Shown: positions 29,064 through 37,695 of the stretch, piece by piece | Numbering within the stretch: position 1 is the stretch's first letter | Layout: every line of letters begins with the position of its first letter | Assembly (NCBI RefSeq): GCF_009695545.1 | Contig: NZ_VUNS01000009.1 | Span: forward strand, 99,396-163,395 | Reading direction: 5' to 3' | From: Victivallis lenta | GTDB taxonomy: Bacteria > Verrucomicrobiota > Lentisphaeria > Victivallales > Victivallaceae | Length of the DNA stretch: 64,000 bases | Position numbers and translations under genes: made by a program | The notes under the pieces: model-generated | Database searches by the model: none | What the model was told of the DNA's origin: nothing | Seen by the model: the letters and a program-made list of their open reading frames with translations, nothing else

Positions 29064-30632
29064 TCAAAGCGTTCGGAAATCCAATCCGAAGCGGGCCAGG
29101 TACTTGCTCAGCCGGTCGGAGTCGTTCGAAGAGCTCTTGTTCCGCCGCGAAACCGCGAACAGCTTCTTACCCGCTTCCGCCAGCGTTTTCGACTGCCGGC
29201 AGATCTCGACAACCTTCTTCAGCTGCGCCAGGTCAAAAAGATCATACCGGACGGCATAGTCCGCTCCCAGCAGCGAGGCGAGCCCGGCATCCGGCTCTGC
29301 GTCCGGATGACGGCCGGACGCCCGGGCGATCTCCCGGTTGACTGTCTCAAGATCGATCCGGCCCCCGGAAGCGAGCGTCGCCATCCGAGTCACCATCGCA
29401 TTCAGGTCGCGGAAATTCCCCGGCCAGGCGTTCCCCGGCGCGAGCGCGAATTCCAGAAAGCGTTTGCGCGCTTCCCGGTTGAAGGTGACGCGCTTCCCGC
29501 TTTTTTCCGCATAACGGTTTAATTCATACTCCAGATTCGGTTCGATGTCCTCCCGGCGTTCGGCCAGTCCCGGCAGCTCGAAACTCCAGAGGTCGATCCG
29601 GGCGAGAAGGTCACTCCGGAATCGCCCGGCCGCAACCTCCGCATTCAAGTCCCGGTTGGTGCCGCAGATCAGCTGGAAGGAACTGCCTTCCTCGCGGTCC
29701 GAGCCGAGCGGCAGGAACCGTTTCTCTTCGACCGCGCGGAGCAGCATCGCCTGCTCATCGCTCCCGAGCTCACCGATTTCGTCCAGAAACAGAATGCCGC
29801 CGTCAGCGGCCTTCAGGAGACCGGCCCGGTCGGAAACGGCTCCGGTGAACGCCCCCTTCTTATGGCCGAAAAGCCCACTCATCGCCTGATCTCCGCGCAG
29901 GGTCGCGCAGTTGACGTCCACAAAGCTCCCCTTGAGCTGGCCGTTCATCTTCTTGAGTTCATAGATCCGCCGGGCCAGCTGCGACTTGCCGGCTCCGGTC
30001 GGCCCGGTCAGCAGGATCGGCTCGGTCGAACGGATCGCCACACGCTCGATGGTTTCGATCAGGCCGTTGAACCGGGCATTCCGCGTGGCGATGCCGGATT
30101 TCAGGAAATCCAGATCATTGTCCCGTTCGACGGCAAAGCGCTGCGCCAGCAGGTCGTAGCGGGAGAGGTCGAGATCGATGACCGTGAACGAGCCGCGCGC
30201 GCAGTTCCGCCGGGTCGGCTGCGTCTGAATGAGCTTTCCCGGCAGATGATGCGACTCATTCAGCAGGAACAGGCAGATCTGCGCCACATGCGTGCCGGTG
30301 GTGATGTGGATATAATAATCGTGCTCCTCGGCGGAAAAGTTTTTCTCCCGGCTGAAGTCGTAAAGCTTCGAGTAAACCTCACCGAAATCCCACGGGTCGC
30401 GGAACGCAATCGCTTCCGCAATGACCTCCGTATCCGGGGAGCAAGTCCGGATATCTTCCTCAACCCTCCGGCACAATGCCCGGAAGTCCGGCTGATACAG
30501 CAGATAATAGCGGTCGAAATGCAGTTCCTCCTGCATGGCGAGCGCGACCGAGGGGCGCCAGACGCCCCAGCGTCCTTCGCCGCGCCCGTGATTGTCCAGC
30601 GTACTGCCGAGAAGCGAGACCAGAATATTCAT
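29064..30632 (-). CDS. rtcR: RtcR, sigma-54-dependent activator of the RNA-repair operon
   Basis: 522 aa. Residues 1-180 form the RtcR-specific CARF-like ligand domain (TTGTHVAQICLFLLNES). An AAA+ sigma-54 activator domain follows: Walker A GPTGAGKS (210-217), GAFTGA loop that contacts sigma-54 (260-265), Walker B LFLDE (281-285). The C-terminus has the expected DNA-binding part (KTLAEAGKKLFAVS). It is divergent from the small Cys-rich gene, rtcA and rtcB, with a sigma-54 promoter between. Full length for the family. Confidence 0.95.
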   Translation of the reverse strand: MNILVSLLGSTLDNHGRGEGRWGVWRPSVALAMQEELHFDRYYLLYQPDFRALCRRVEEDIRTCSPDTEVIAEAIAFRDPWDFGEVYSKLYDFSREKNFSAEEHDYYIHITTGTHVAQICLFLLNESHHLPGKLIQTQPTRRNCARGSFTVIDLDLSRYDLLAQRFAVERDNDLDFLKSGIATRNARFNGLIETIERVAIRSTEPILLTGPTGAGKSQLARRIYELKKMNGQLKGSFVDVNCATLRGDQAMSGLFGHKKGAFTGAVSDRAGLLKAADGGILFLDEIGELGSDEQAMLLRAVEEKRFLPLGSDREEGSSFQLICGTNRDLNAEVAAGRFRSDLLARIDLWSFELPGLAERREDIEPNLEYELNRYAEKSGKRVTFNREARKRFLEFALAPGNAWPGNFRDLNAMVTRMATLASGGRIDLETVNREIARASGRHPDAEPDAGLASLLGADYAVRYDLFDLAQLKKVVEICRQSKTLAEAGKKLFAVSRRNKSSSNDSDRLSKYLARFGLDFRTL

Positions 30633-30746
30633 TTTCTATCTTATTTTATAGTTATTATCTGAAATAATAGAAAATAATCTATCACATCAAATTCATTTTG
30701 CAAACCGGAAATCATGTTTGAGCGGCGGAATGCACATCATCAGAAG

Positions 30747-30763
30747 TTGGCACGCTCTTTGCT
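30747..30763 (+). promoter_or_regulatory. Sigma-54 (-24/-12) promoter of the rtc operon
   Basis: TTGGCACGCTCTTTGCT matches the sigma-54 consensus with the required GG-N10-GC spacing (GG 30749-30750, GC 30761-30762). It reads toward the Cys-rich gene 51 bp downstream and would be driven by RtcR. Confidence 0.88.
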
Positions 30764-30813
30764 GAAGATATCGCAAACACCCGTTCCGGGCAGGACAAAA
30801 ACAGGAGGATCAC

Positions 30814-31083
30814 ATGGGACGCTCCAAAGCTTTTCGACGTTTTCAGGACAGACAATGGAAAAAGAGGGCAAAGGAGCTGCTCCTGATGCACCGGCAGAAT
30901 CTGCATGAATGGGAGTTGCCGGACAGCAGAGAGATCGGCCGCCTGGCCGGTTGCCACTGTCGGCCGTGTTCCTGCTTTATGTGTGGTAATCCGCGCAAAT
31001 TTTTTTCAGAGCTTTCTTTGCAGGAACGAAGAGTCGAAATTGATTTTCAGGAAGAAGTGCAGTCATATCGGCAGGCTTCTTGA
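30814..31083 (+). CDS. Small Cys-rich protein of the rtc operon
   Basis: 89 aa with GGAGGATCAC before the ATG. A basic N-terminus (MGRSKAFRRFQDRQWKKRAK) is followed by CHCRPCSCFMCGNPRKFF, five cysteines that could bind metal, and ERRVEIDFQEE. Similar small proteins occur beside rtcB in other bacteria, from memory. It is the first gene after the sigma-54 promoter, 27 bp before rtcA. The basic, Cys-rich make-up suggests RNA or ribosome binding, but this is inference. Confidence 0.75.
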   Translation: MGRSKAFRRFQDRQWKKRAKELLLMHRQNLHEWELPDSREIGRLAGCHCRPCSCFMCGNPRKFFSELSLQERRVEIDFQEEVQSYRQAS

Positions 31084-31110
31084 CGGAATACGACATAAGG
31101 GGAAACGGAA

Positions 31111-32130
31111 ATGATTGAAATCGACGGAAGCTGCGGCGAAGGCGGCGGGCAGATCCTGCGCAGCTCTCTCTCCCTTTCGGCCCTGACCGGCCGGGAGATG
31201 CGTGTTACGAATATCCGGGCGAAACGGCGCAAGCCGGGCCTGATGCGGCAGCATCTGACCTGCGTGAAGGCCGTCGCCGAAATCTCCGGAGGTTCGACCT
31301 GCGGCGCCGAAATCAGTTCGCAGGAACTGGTGTTCTCGCCGGGGAAACTCCGGGCCGGCGATTACCGCTTTGCGGTCGGCAGTGCCGGAAGCGCCGTCCT
31401 GATCGCGCAGACGGTCCTGCCGCTGCTGCTGCACGCCGAAGCGGCCTCCCGCGTGGTGATCGAGGGCGGAACCCATGCGGCGAACGCTCCGGTCTTCGAC
31501 TACTTCGAACGGGTGTACCTGCCCTGCCTCCGCCGGATGGGAGCGGAGGTGACGGCGGTGCTGGACCGGGTCGGTTTCTATCCGGCGGGCGGCGGAAAAA
31601 TCGAGCTGTCGGTAATTCCGGTCCGGGAGTGGAAGCCGCTGGTCATCGACGAAACAGGGGTTCCGAAAGCCGCGCGGCTCGTCTCGATCAGCCACGGCAT
31701 CGATGCGAAAATCCGGGACGACGAACTCGCATTCTGCCTCGCCGCGCTGGATCGGCCGGACGGCTTCGAAACGGAATCGCGGGAGGTCGATTCCCCCGGC
31801 CCCGGCAACGTGATGTTCGCGGAGCTGGAGTTCGAACACGTCACGGAGCTTTTCAGTGTCTGCGGCGACTTCGACCTGTCGCGCAAAGCGGTCGGCGAAC
31901 GGGTTGCGGGCATGGTCAACCGGTACCGGGCACTTTCGGCGCCGGTCTGGCGGTTCCTCGCCGACCAGCTGCTGCTGCCGATGGCGATCGGCGCGGGCGG
32001 AGCATACCTGACCTGCCCGCCCGGCAGACATACGCAGACCAATATCGAAGTCATCCGGAAGTTTCTGGAAATCGGAATCACCGTGGAAAACAGACAGAAC
32101 GGTCAATACAGGATTGAGGTGAAACAATGA
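31111..32130 (+). CDS. rtcA: RNA 3'-terminal phosphate cyclase
   Basis: 339 aa, full family length. The N-terminus has IDGSCGEGGGQILRSSL, the RtcA signature; SAGSAVLIAQTVLPLLL and PAGGGKIEL are further family motifs. The predicted AMP-accepting histidine is H307 in GRHTQTNIEV. The enzyme turns an RNA 3'-phosphate into a 2',3'-cyclic phosphate with ATP. It overlaps rtcB by 4 bp (ATGA, 32127-32130). Confidence 0.96.
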   Translation: MIEIDGSCGEGGGQILRSSLSLSALTGREMRVTNIRAKRRKPGLMRQHLTCVKAVAEISGGSTCGAEISSQELVFSPGKLRAGDYRFAVGSAGSAVLIAQTVLPLLLHAEAASRVVIEGGTHAANAPVFDYFERVYLPCLRRMGAEVTAVLDRVGFYPAGGGKIELSVIPVREWKPLVIDETGVPKAARLVSISHGIDAKIRDDELAFCLAALDRPDGFETESREVDSPGPGNVMFAELEFEHVTELFSVCGDFDLSRKAVGERVAGMVNRYRALSAPVWRFLADQLLLPMAIGAGGAYLTCPPGRHTQTNIEVIRKFLEIGITVENRQNGQYRIEVKQ

Positions 32131-33329
32131 AATGGATCAAGAACGAAGAGTCGTACCGCATTCCGGTCAAAAGCTGGTGTGCCGAGGTCGAACCGGGCGC
32201 GCTGAAACAGGCCGGCAACCTCGCCGCCCATCCGGTGCTGGCGCACCATGTCGCCCTGATGCCGGACTGTCATCAGGGTTACGGCATGCCGATCGGCGGA
32301 GTCGTCGCGGCCCGCGACGCAGTCATTCCGAGCGCGGTCGGCGTCGATATCGGCTGCGGCATGGTGGCGGTGGAGACCGGTGTCCCGGCGGAACGCCTCG
32401 CCGGGATGAGCTTCCGGCGCAGTATACTGGACCGGCTCAAAGAGCGCATTCCCGTCGGCGAAGGCGTGTCGCACCGGGAAAAGCAGGAGTGGGAAGGCTT
32501 CGAATCCTACCTCGACAACAACGGGCAGGTCGCCGATTTCGCCAATGCGCTCGACCGGAGAAATCTCGGAACGCTCGGCGGCGGAAACCACTTCATCGAG
32601 ATCCAGAAATCCGACGCCGGTTTCATCTGGCTGATGATTCACTCCGGCAGCCGGAATCTCGGCAAACGCGTCGAAGAGCTGTATCACCGCAAAGCGCAGA
32701 GACTCAACGCGCTTTACCGCGTGACGCTTGCCGACCCCGACCTAGCGTTCCTGCCGATCCGGGAACAGGAGGGGCACGACTATTTCCGCGACATGCTTTT
32801 CGCGCTGCGTTATGCGCAGGAGAACCGCCGCCGGATGATGGCGGTTTTCAAGGAGACGCTGACCGAATTCGTGCCGGAGACGGAATTCCTCCGCGAAGTG
32901 AACATCCACCATAACTATGCGGCGTTTGAAGAGCATTTCGGCGAAACGCTCTGCATCCACCGCAAGGGTGCGACCAGCGCGAAATCCGGCGAAATCGGCA
33001 TCATCCCCGGTTCGATGGGAACCGCCAGCTATATTGTGCGCGGACTCGGGAATCCGGAGTCGTTCATGAGCTGTTCGCACGGCGCCGGCCGCCGGATGAG
33101 CCGGATCGCGGCCTGCTCCACGCTCACCGTGGAGGAGTGCGATGCGGCGATGGCGGGAATCGCCTGCGGACGCTGGCAGCCCTACCGGAAGCACGGCAAG
33201 GCCAAAGGCCGTCTTGACCTCTCCGAAGCGCCTCAGGCCTATAAGGCGATCGACGAAGTGATCGAATCCGAGCTCGATCTGATTGAACCGCAGGTCCGCC
33301 TGACGCCGCTGGCCGTCCTGAAGGGATGA
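32127..33329 (+). CDS. rtcB: RtcB, GTP-dependent RNA ligase
   Basis: 400 aa, close to the 408 aa of the Escherichia coli enzyme. Metal ligands are in VGVDIGCGM (D74, C77) and in HHNYA; GGGNHFIEI is the conserved central motif; the guanylate-accepting histidine is predicted as H318 in SCSHGAGRRMSR. It joins 2',3'-cyclic-phosphate or 3'-phosphate RNA ends to 5'-OH ends. Translationally coupled to rtcA. Confidence 0.96.
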   Translation: MKWIKNEESYRIPVKSWCAEVEPGALKQAGNLAAHPVLAHHVALMPDCHQGYGMPIGGVVAARDAVIPSAVGVDIGCGMVAVETGVPAERLAGMSFRRSILDRLKERIPVGEGVSHREKQEWEGFESYLDNNGQVADFANALDRRNLGTLGGGNHFIEIQKSDAGFIWLMIHSGSRNLGKRVEELYHRKAQRLNALYRVTLADPDLAFLPIREQEGHDYFRDMLFALRYAQENRRRMMAVFKETLTEFVPETEFLREVNIHHNYAAFEEHFGETLCIHRKGATSAKSGEIGIIPGSMGTASYIVRGLGNPESFMSCSHGAGRRMSRIAACSTLTVEECDAAMAGIACGRWQPYRKHGKAKGRLDLSEAPQAYKAIDEVIESELDLIEPQVRLTPLAVLKG

Positions 33330-33492
33330 CCCGGTTCCCTGCCCGCGCCGTGAATCTCCATGGTGCGGACAGGATGGACAAAGGGAATATTTTCCCGTTT
33401 CCCGAGTCGTTATCTGAAATTCGCGTGCTATATTACCGGAAGTATGTCTGCGGAATTCTTTATTGATGTCAAACCAAACGCAAGGAGAGTCC

Positions 33493-34089
33493 ATGCTTTA
33501 TTCGGCATATCGCCCGACGCCCCTGGGACGCATTCTGCTGGCTGGTGATGGGGACCGGCTGACCGGTTTGTGGTTCGAAGGGCAGAAATACTTCGCCGCA
33601 TCGGCCGGGGAGCCGATGACGGAGAAGTCGGATCTGCCGCTGTTCCGCCTCGCCGGCAGCTGGCTGGATGAGTATTTTCACGGTCAGAATCCGGCGATTG
33701 CCGATCTGCCGCTGGCGCCCAGGGGCAGCGTGTTTCGCCGCGCGGTCTGGGATATTCTCCGTGAAATTCCGTATGGGGAACTCACGACTTACGGAGCAAT
33801 CGCCGCACGGCTGGCAGTCCGGACGGGGCGGAAGAGCATGTCCGCCCAGGCGGTGGGCGGGGCGGTGGGACACAATCCCATTTCGATCATCATTCCCTGC
33901 CACCGGGTGGTTGGAACTGACGGCAGCCTGACTGGTTACGCCGGCGGCCTCGACCGGAAGATCAAGCTGCTCGAACTTGAAGGCGCGAAGCGAACCTGCC
34001 TGTTCGTTCCGAAAAAGGGAACCGCATTGCAGGCAGAAGAAAATTTCCGCAGCTACTGTTGCCGGAAGCCTGAAAAATCGCGTTTTTGA
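33493..34089 (+). CDS. ogt: Methylated-DNA-protein-cysteine methyltransferase (Ogt-type)
   Basis: 198 aa from the ATG at 33493, which has AAGGAG upstream (the frame starts ten codons earlier). The acceptor motif IIPCHRVVG holds C136; YGELTTYGAIAARL is the helix-turn-helix and GSLTGYAGGLDRK the C-terminal motif. It removes O6-alkyl groups from guanine in one suicidal transfer. The C-terminus is about 20 residues longer than usual and reads into the following terminator stem. Confidence 0.93.
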   Translation: MLYSAYRPTPLGRILLAGDGDRLTGLWFEGQKYFAASAGEPMTEKSDLPLFRLAGSWLDEYFHGQNPAIADLPLAPRGSVFRRAVWDILREIPYGELTTYGAIAARLAVRTGRKSMSAQAVGGAVGHNPISIIIPCHRVVGTDGSLTGYAGGLDRKIKLLELEGAKRTCLFVPKKGTALQAEENFRSYCCRKPEKSRF

Positions 34090-34138
34090 GGAAAAAAGTC
34101 CAAATTTTTTCGATTTTCAATTTGCCTTTTTCCTCAAA
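34085..34138 (+). terminator. Inverted repeat after ogt
   Basis: TTTGAGGAAAAA (34085-34096) and TTTTTCCTCAAA (34127-34138) are perfect 12-bp arms with a 30-base AT-rich loop. The left arm contains the ogt stop codon. It lies between ogt and the tRNA gene. Confidence 0.55.
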
Positions 34139-34167
34139 TCGTACTATGTTAAGAAACATTGAAACGC

Positions 34168-34242
34168 TCCGGCATAGCTCAGCGGTAGAGTAGGTGGCTG
34201 TTAACCACTTGGTCGCTGGTTCGAATCCAGCTGCCGGAGCCA
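34168..34242 (+). tRNA. tRNA-Asn (anticodon GTT)
   Basis: 75 bases including encoded CCA. Acceptor stem TCCGGCA/TGCCGGA, D-arm GCTC..GAGT, anticodon stem GGTGG/CCACT around the loop CTGTTAA (GTT at 34200-34202), and T-arm GCTGG-TTCGAAT-CCAGC. The last part of the gene is repeated at 59940-59961 and serves as the integration site of the island. Confidence 0.96.
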
Positions 34243-34247
34243 TTTTT
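34226..34247 (+). repeat. attL: island attachment site at the tRNA-Asn 3' end
   Basis: 22 bp (TCCAGCTGCCGGAGCC then ATTTTT) covering the T-arm, acceptor stem and CCA of the tRNA gene. The same 22 bp occur in direct orientation at 59940-59961. Confidence 0.92.
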
Positions 34248-34357
34248 ACCCTCAAAATGTACCCTAAAGGTGCCATTCTTTACCACCAAGACTTTCATTT
34301 CCCAGTTCAACGGCTATATTGAGCCAAAACAGGATTTTACCACAAGGAGTGCGTAAG

Positions 34358-35668
34358 ATGGGAAAGAAATGCAAAGTCAAACTTGACGTTGGAACCGTTT
34401 ACCAGAAAGAGGAAGGCGGCACCTACTACTTCCGTTACCAAGTCCAGCATGAACGCAAATGCGTCAGCTTGAAAACCTCCAATCAGGAAGAAGCTCTCGA
34501 AAAAGCCCGGAAACTGCTCCCGATTATTCAAGCCACCACCGAGGAAGTCATCTCCGCTCACGTCAAAGTCGCACGGCACCTCGTGAAACAGGCACGCCCG
34601 CTGCCTCTCTCCGAAATCTGGAACGTCTACTCTAAACACCCTCAGCGCGCAATCCCCGCCACCGTCCGGGAAGAACTGGCCTATCACTCCACGCTGGACG
34701 AAATGATCCGCTACTTCTCCCGTTACAGCAACGTGAAAGATGTCAAGGATGTTACACCGGCCATGGCGGAGGACTTCGCAAACCATCTCAGAACCATGCA
34801 GATTTCCGTGGCAACCCATAACCGGAAAATCGTCCGTATCCGTCGAATCTTCGGAACGCTGAAAGATTATCTGAGCATCGAAAATCCTTTTGGCTCATCG
34901 GTATTGTTGAGAAAGGAACGCGAAGAACAGGGAACCTTGGTACGCCGCATCGCCTTTACGCGGGAACAGGAGGAGGCCATCCGCAGGGAACTGGACAATC
35001 CCCACCGCAAGCTGATGAATAAGGCGGAAATCAAAGTCGTCTATTACATCGGGATGTATACCGGTCAGCGTCTGAAAGACTGTGCGCTGATGCAGTGGCG
35101 AAACATTGATTTGGAACAGAAGCGTATCTGGGTCAAACAATTCAAAACCGGGAAAGAAGTGCTGATTCCGATTGCGGAACCGTTGCAGGCGGTTCTTCGG
35201 GAAGCTCGGAAGTGGCAGACGGATTCCTATGTCTGCCCGAAGGTCGCCGCCCGCTATCAGATCGTGGATGAAAGAGGCAAGGAAATTGGCGACAGCCTGG
35301 TCAATATTGATGTTCTGCGGGTGATCAAATGGATCGGGCTGGAACCGTCCGTGGCAACCCCGGGACGTAAAAGAAAGGCCACGGTCTACGGCTTTCACAG
35401 CCTCCGTCACAGTTTTGCCAGTTTCTGCGCCGAAGCCGGTGTCCCGAAAGCCGTAGTTGTTTCGATCCTCGGCGCGGATTCTTCCATCATCGACCGCTTC
35501 TATACCCATGTGGGCGAGGATGCCCAACGCGCAGCCATCGAAGCGATCAGCGGTGGAACTTCGACGACTCCGGAACAGCGGATCAAACAGGTGCTTGAAT
35601 ATGTCGGTTCGCTGGCGACTGTAAGTTCTGAAGTTTCTCATATCGTTTCTCTGCTATCCGGAAAATAA
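34358..35668 (+). CDS. Tyrosine recombinase (island integrase)
   Basis: 436 aa from the ATG at 34358 with AAGGAG before it. An N-terminal SAM-like arm domain (residues 70-180) precedes the catalytic domain: R238 (TGQRLKDC), H347 and R350 (HSLRHSFAS), and Y382 (DRFYTHVG). The usual second His before the Tyr is replaced: the sequence reads LGADSS rather than LGHSS. It lies just inside attL reading away from the tRNA, the standard place for the integrase that recombines at that site. Confidence 0.93.
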   Translation: MGKKCKVKLDVGTVYQKEEGGTYYFRYQVQHERKCVSLKTSNQEEALEKARKLLPIIQATTEEVISAHVKVARHLVKQARPLPLSEIWNVYSKHPQRAIPATVREELAYHSTLDEMIRYFSRYSNVKDVKDVTPAMAEDFANHLRTMQISVATHNRKIVRIRRIFGTLKDYLSIENPFGSSVLLRKEREEQGTLVRRIAFTREQEEAIRRELDNPHRKLMNKAEIKVVYYIGMYTGQRLKDCALMQWRNIDLEQKRIWVKQFKTGKEVLIPIAEPLQAVLREARKWQTDSYVCPKVAARYQIVDERGKEIGDSLVNIDVLRVIKWIGLEPSVATPGRKRKATVYGFHSLRHSFASFCAEAGVPKAVVVSILGADSSIIDRFYTHVGEDAQRAAIEAISGGTSTTPEQRIKQVLEYVGSLATVSSEVSHIVSLLSGK

Positions 35669-35683
35669 TAAGATTTTTCTTGT

Positions 35684-35733
35684 CAAAACACTTCGCCGAC
35701 TATCCTTTTCGGAACAGTCAGCGAAGTGTTTTG
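35684..35733 (+). terminator. Terminator after the integrase gene
   Basis: CAAAACACTTCGC (35684-35696) pairs perfectly with GCGAAGTGTTTTG (35721-35733), followed by a T-rich stretch. The stem can be extended inward with GACT/AGTC. Confidence 0.75.
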
Positions 35734-35986
35734 TTGTTTCAAATTTCATAAATTTCACAGCGCATCACTCTCATTTTCGCTTTGAGTTAGAAATATATAC
35801 TTTTGCATATTTACAAATATAATTATCGCATATATACAAAGGTAATTTACTGATTGTAAAAATATAATTTAAATATAAAATCACTTGATTTTCTTCATTT
35901 TACGTTTATTTTATATTTACAGAAATGGTCATTCCATTTTTCTGAGCCCGTAAAAAGTATCACAATTGAAACGGAAAGTGAAAACA
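35734..35986. other. AT-rich region with iteron-like repeats
   Basis: About 250 bp, much more AT-rich than its surroundings. GCATATTTACAAA (35805-35817) and GCATATATACAAA (35828-35840) are direct repeats 23 bp apart with one mismatch. It lies upstream of the RecA-fold gene. It may be a promoter region or a replication origin; no gene is seen. Confidence 0.4.
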
Positions 35987-36994
35987 ATGTCGGAACCGCC
36001 AACATGCCTTATTCCGCAAAATGCTCAGACGCCTTTTGATTGCTGGAATTTGCCAGATGAGGGAAACAGGATTTTTTGGCATCCAGAATTGAATATCCCG
36101 GCGGAAGGGCTGACGCTGATGACCGGCGAAGGTGATCTTACCGCTTTGGCCTTCGATATTGCGTGTCGTTGTATGAATCTGAACTTGGGGAAACTGTTAT
36201 ATTTGCGTTCCGACAACTTTCCTGAACATAGTCCTTTTCCCGCATTTTTAACCAAATGCCTCCCTGCGCCCTGGGGAGTCATCAATATAAAATTCAGTAC
36301 CGATTTGCAATATTGGCCGCTTGATCTCAGCGGTATTCCGCCGCAGCGAAATTTCATGTGGCTTGTTATGTCCAGCAAAAAAATGATTTGGAAACGTTGG
36401 CCGTATGCCACCTCAAATACACGATCCAGCCTTGAAGCGAATTTGGATCTTTGTGCAAAAGCCGGAAACAAGTTCACATTTCTTATTCTGGAAGGTCAGG
36501 TGAATTTTGAAGAAAAACCTGATTTTTATGCCACGATGAAGCGTCTGAAGAATAGTGGAATGACCGTTTTGATCGTGACCCCCAAGCCGCCCCGTGGAAT
36601 CTCCCGCAATGCCATATGGGATACTGTTATCACGATGAAAAAATGGCGAGCGCATCACTGTGGAAATCACAGACTGGTCGCCGATATTCGAACTCGTACC
36701 GGCAAGCGAAATTGCCAGGTACGTTATCAGGAATACGGGAACCTCTGGATTTGCGTCCCGGATAAAAGAGATCTTCTTCGGGAACCGGTCAGGGAAATGA
36801 TGGCTGCCGGACTGAATGCAAAGCAAATCGTCGCAGCCATCAATGCACGGTATCAAGGATTGAATAAACCGCTGACCGAATCCGCTTTGGCCGCGATGAA
36901 GCGTTTTTGGGGATTTCGGACTTACAGGCCGGAAAAGAAACCACGGACAAAGCGAACGGTTCAGCGGAACGTTGGAGCTTCAGATTTCCGATGA
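35987..36994 (+). CDS. RepA-like RecA-fold protein with degenerate P-loop
   Basis: 335 aa from the ATG at 35987 (MSEPPT). Layout resembles RepA/KaiC-type RecA-fold ATPases of mobile elements: strand and loop GLTLMTGEGDLTALAFDIA where a GxxGxGKS Walker A is expected, strand KLLYLRSDN, a Walker-B-like strand FTFLILEG (170-180) and VLIVTPK. The Lys of the P-loop is missing, so ATP binding is doubtful. The last 60 residues look like a helix-turn-helix (MAAGLNAKQIVAAINARY). Function is inferred only; it may be a replication or partition accessory. It overlaps the convergent excisionase-like gene by 15 bp. Confidence 0.5.
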   Translation: MSEPPTCLIPQNAQTPFDCWNLPDEGNRIFWHPELNIPAEGLTLMTGEGDLTALAFDIACRCMNLNLGKLLYLRSDNFPEHSPFPAFLTKCLPAPWGVINIKFSTDLQYWPLDLSGIPPQRNFMWLVMSSKKMIWKRWPYATSNTRSSLEANLDLCAKAGNKFTFLILEGQVNFEEKPDFYATMKRLKNSGMTVLIVTPKPPRGISRNAIWDTVITMKKWRAHHCGNHRLVADIRTRTGKRNCQVRYQEYGNLWICVPDKRDLLREPVREMMAAGLNAKQIVAAINARYQGLNKPLTESALAAMKRFWGFRTYRPEKKPRTKRTVQRNVGASDFR

Positions 36995-37309
36995 AATAAT
37001 GTAGTCAATCACATCGGTATTGCGGTACCGCACCGCTGATCCGACCATTTTTCTTTTGAACGGGAAAGCACCTTCGGCTTCGAGTTTTTTAAAGTTGCTG
37101 TGACTGATTCCGAGCATTTCTGCGACCTCCTGCTGATCCAGCAATTTCGGAATAACTGCGGGCTTGGGAATGCCGTGCTCCGCAAGGCTGGTTAGCTGAG
37201 AAATCGCCTCGTTGTATTCCGGCAGCGAAATAATTCCCTCTTCCGCGACCGGGCGCATAATCCGTTTGAAAAAGCGGACGGTTGTCATTGAAATTCTGAC
37301 TTCATTCAT
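36980..37309 (-). CDS. Excisionase/AlpA-like helix-turn-helix protein
   Basis: 109 aa. The C-terminal half is a MerR-like winged helix as in excisionases: LLDQQEVAEMLGISHSNFKKLEAEGAF split over residues 57-83, then RKMVGSAVRYRNTDVIDYI. Such proteins act as recombination directionality factors or regulators beside integrases. The N-terminal 45 residues are not recognised. It is transcribed divergently from the Rep gene. Confidence 0.75.
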   Translation of the reverse strand: MNEVRISMTTVRFFKRIMRPVAEEGIISLPEYNEAISQLTSLAEHGIPKPAVIPKLLDQQEVAEMLGISHSNFKKLEAEGAFPFKRKMVGSAVRYRNTDVIDYIISSEI

Positions 37310-37695
37310 GTATGCGCCCCTCCTTTTGAGCGCATACGATTGCGGTCTGCGAATATTTTTTACCTTTGATCCTGCATTATCTTATAGGATTCCCTAACTG
37401 TAAAACTCCCTCCATTCTGCATTGCCGACAGTCGCCATATGAAAAACTGTGGAAATGCGAGCGGCAGACAGCTGTCTCCAGTCCGGTTATTAGAAATAGC
37501 AACCATAAAATAGCAACGATAAGAAGCCATAACCCATAAAACCATAACAAACGATAAACAGAAAATAAAAGAATAGCCTAGAGATAAGATACGGAAGTTG
37601 ATTTCTGATGATTGTTCGAATCCTTCATGAGAACAATTACTGAACAGAAATCAACCATACCATATTCAACAGAAACTTATTCGAAGGAAGAAACC
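37310..37695. other. Divergent control region and candidate replication origin
   Basis: No gene in about 385 bp. It holds short direct repeats (ATAGCAACCATAAA and ATAGCAACGATAAG in tandem near 37494-37521, more CCATAA copies after) and the nested palindrome at 37597-37655. Lying immediately upstream of a rolling-circle Rep gene, it is a natural candidate for the double-strand origin and the promoters of both flanking genes. Confidence 0.5.
37597..37655. repeat. Nested palindrome upstream of the Rep gene
   Basis: Outer arms GTTGATTTCTG (37597-37607) and CAGAAATCAAC (37645-37655), 11 bp perfect; inner arms ATTGTTC (37611-37617) and GAACAAT (37631-37637), 7 bp perfect. The result is a long stem with small internal loops, the shape of rolling-circle nicking sites. 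Confidence 0.7.

Noticed and set aside
30653..30669. TATTAT/ATAATA palindrome before rtcR as an operator
   Set aside because: Short and made only of A/T in an AT-rich gap; not distinguishable from chance.
37494..37560. CRISPR-like array of CCATAA/AACGATAA repeats
   Set aside because: Units are too short and irregular, without unique spacers of constant length.
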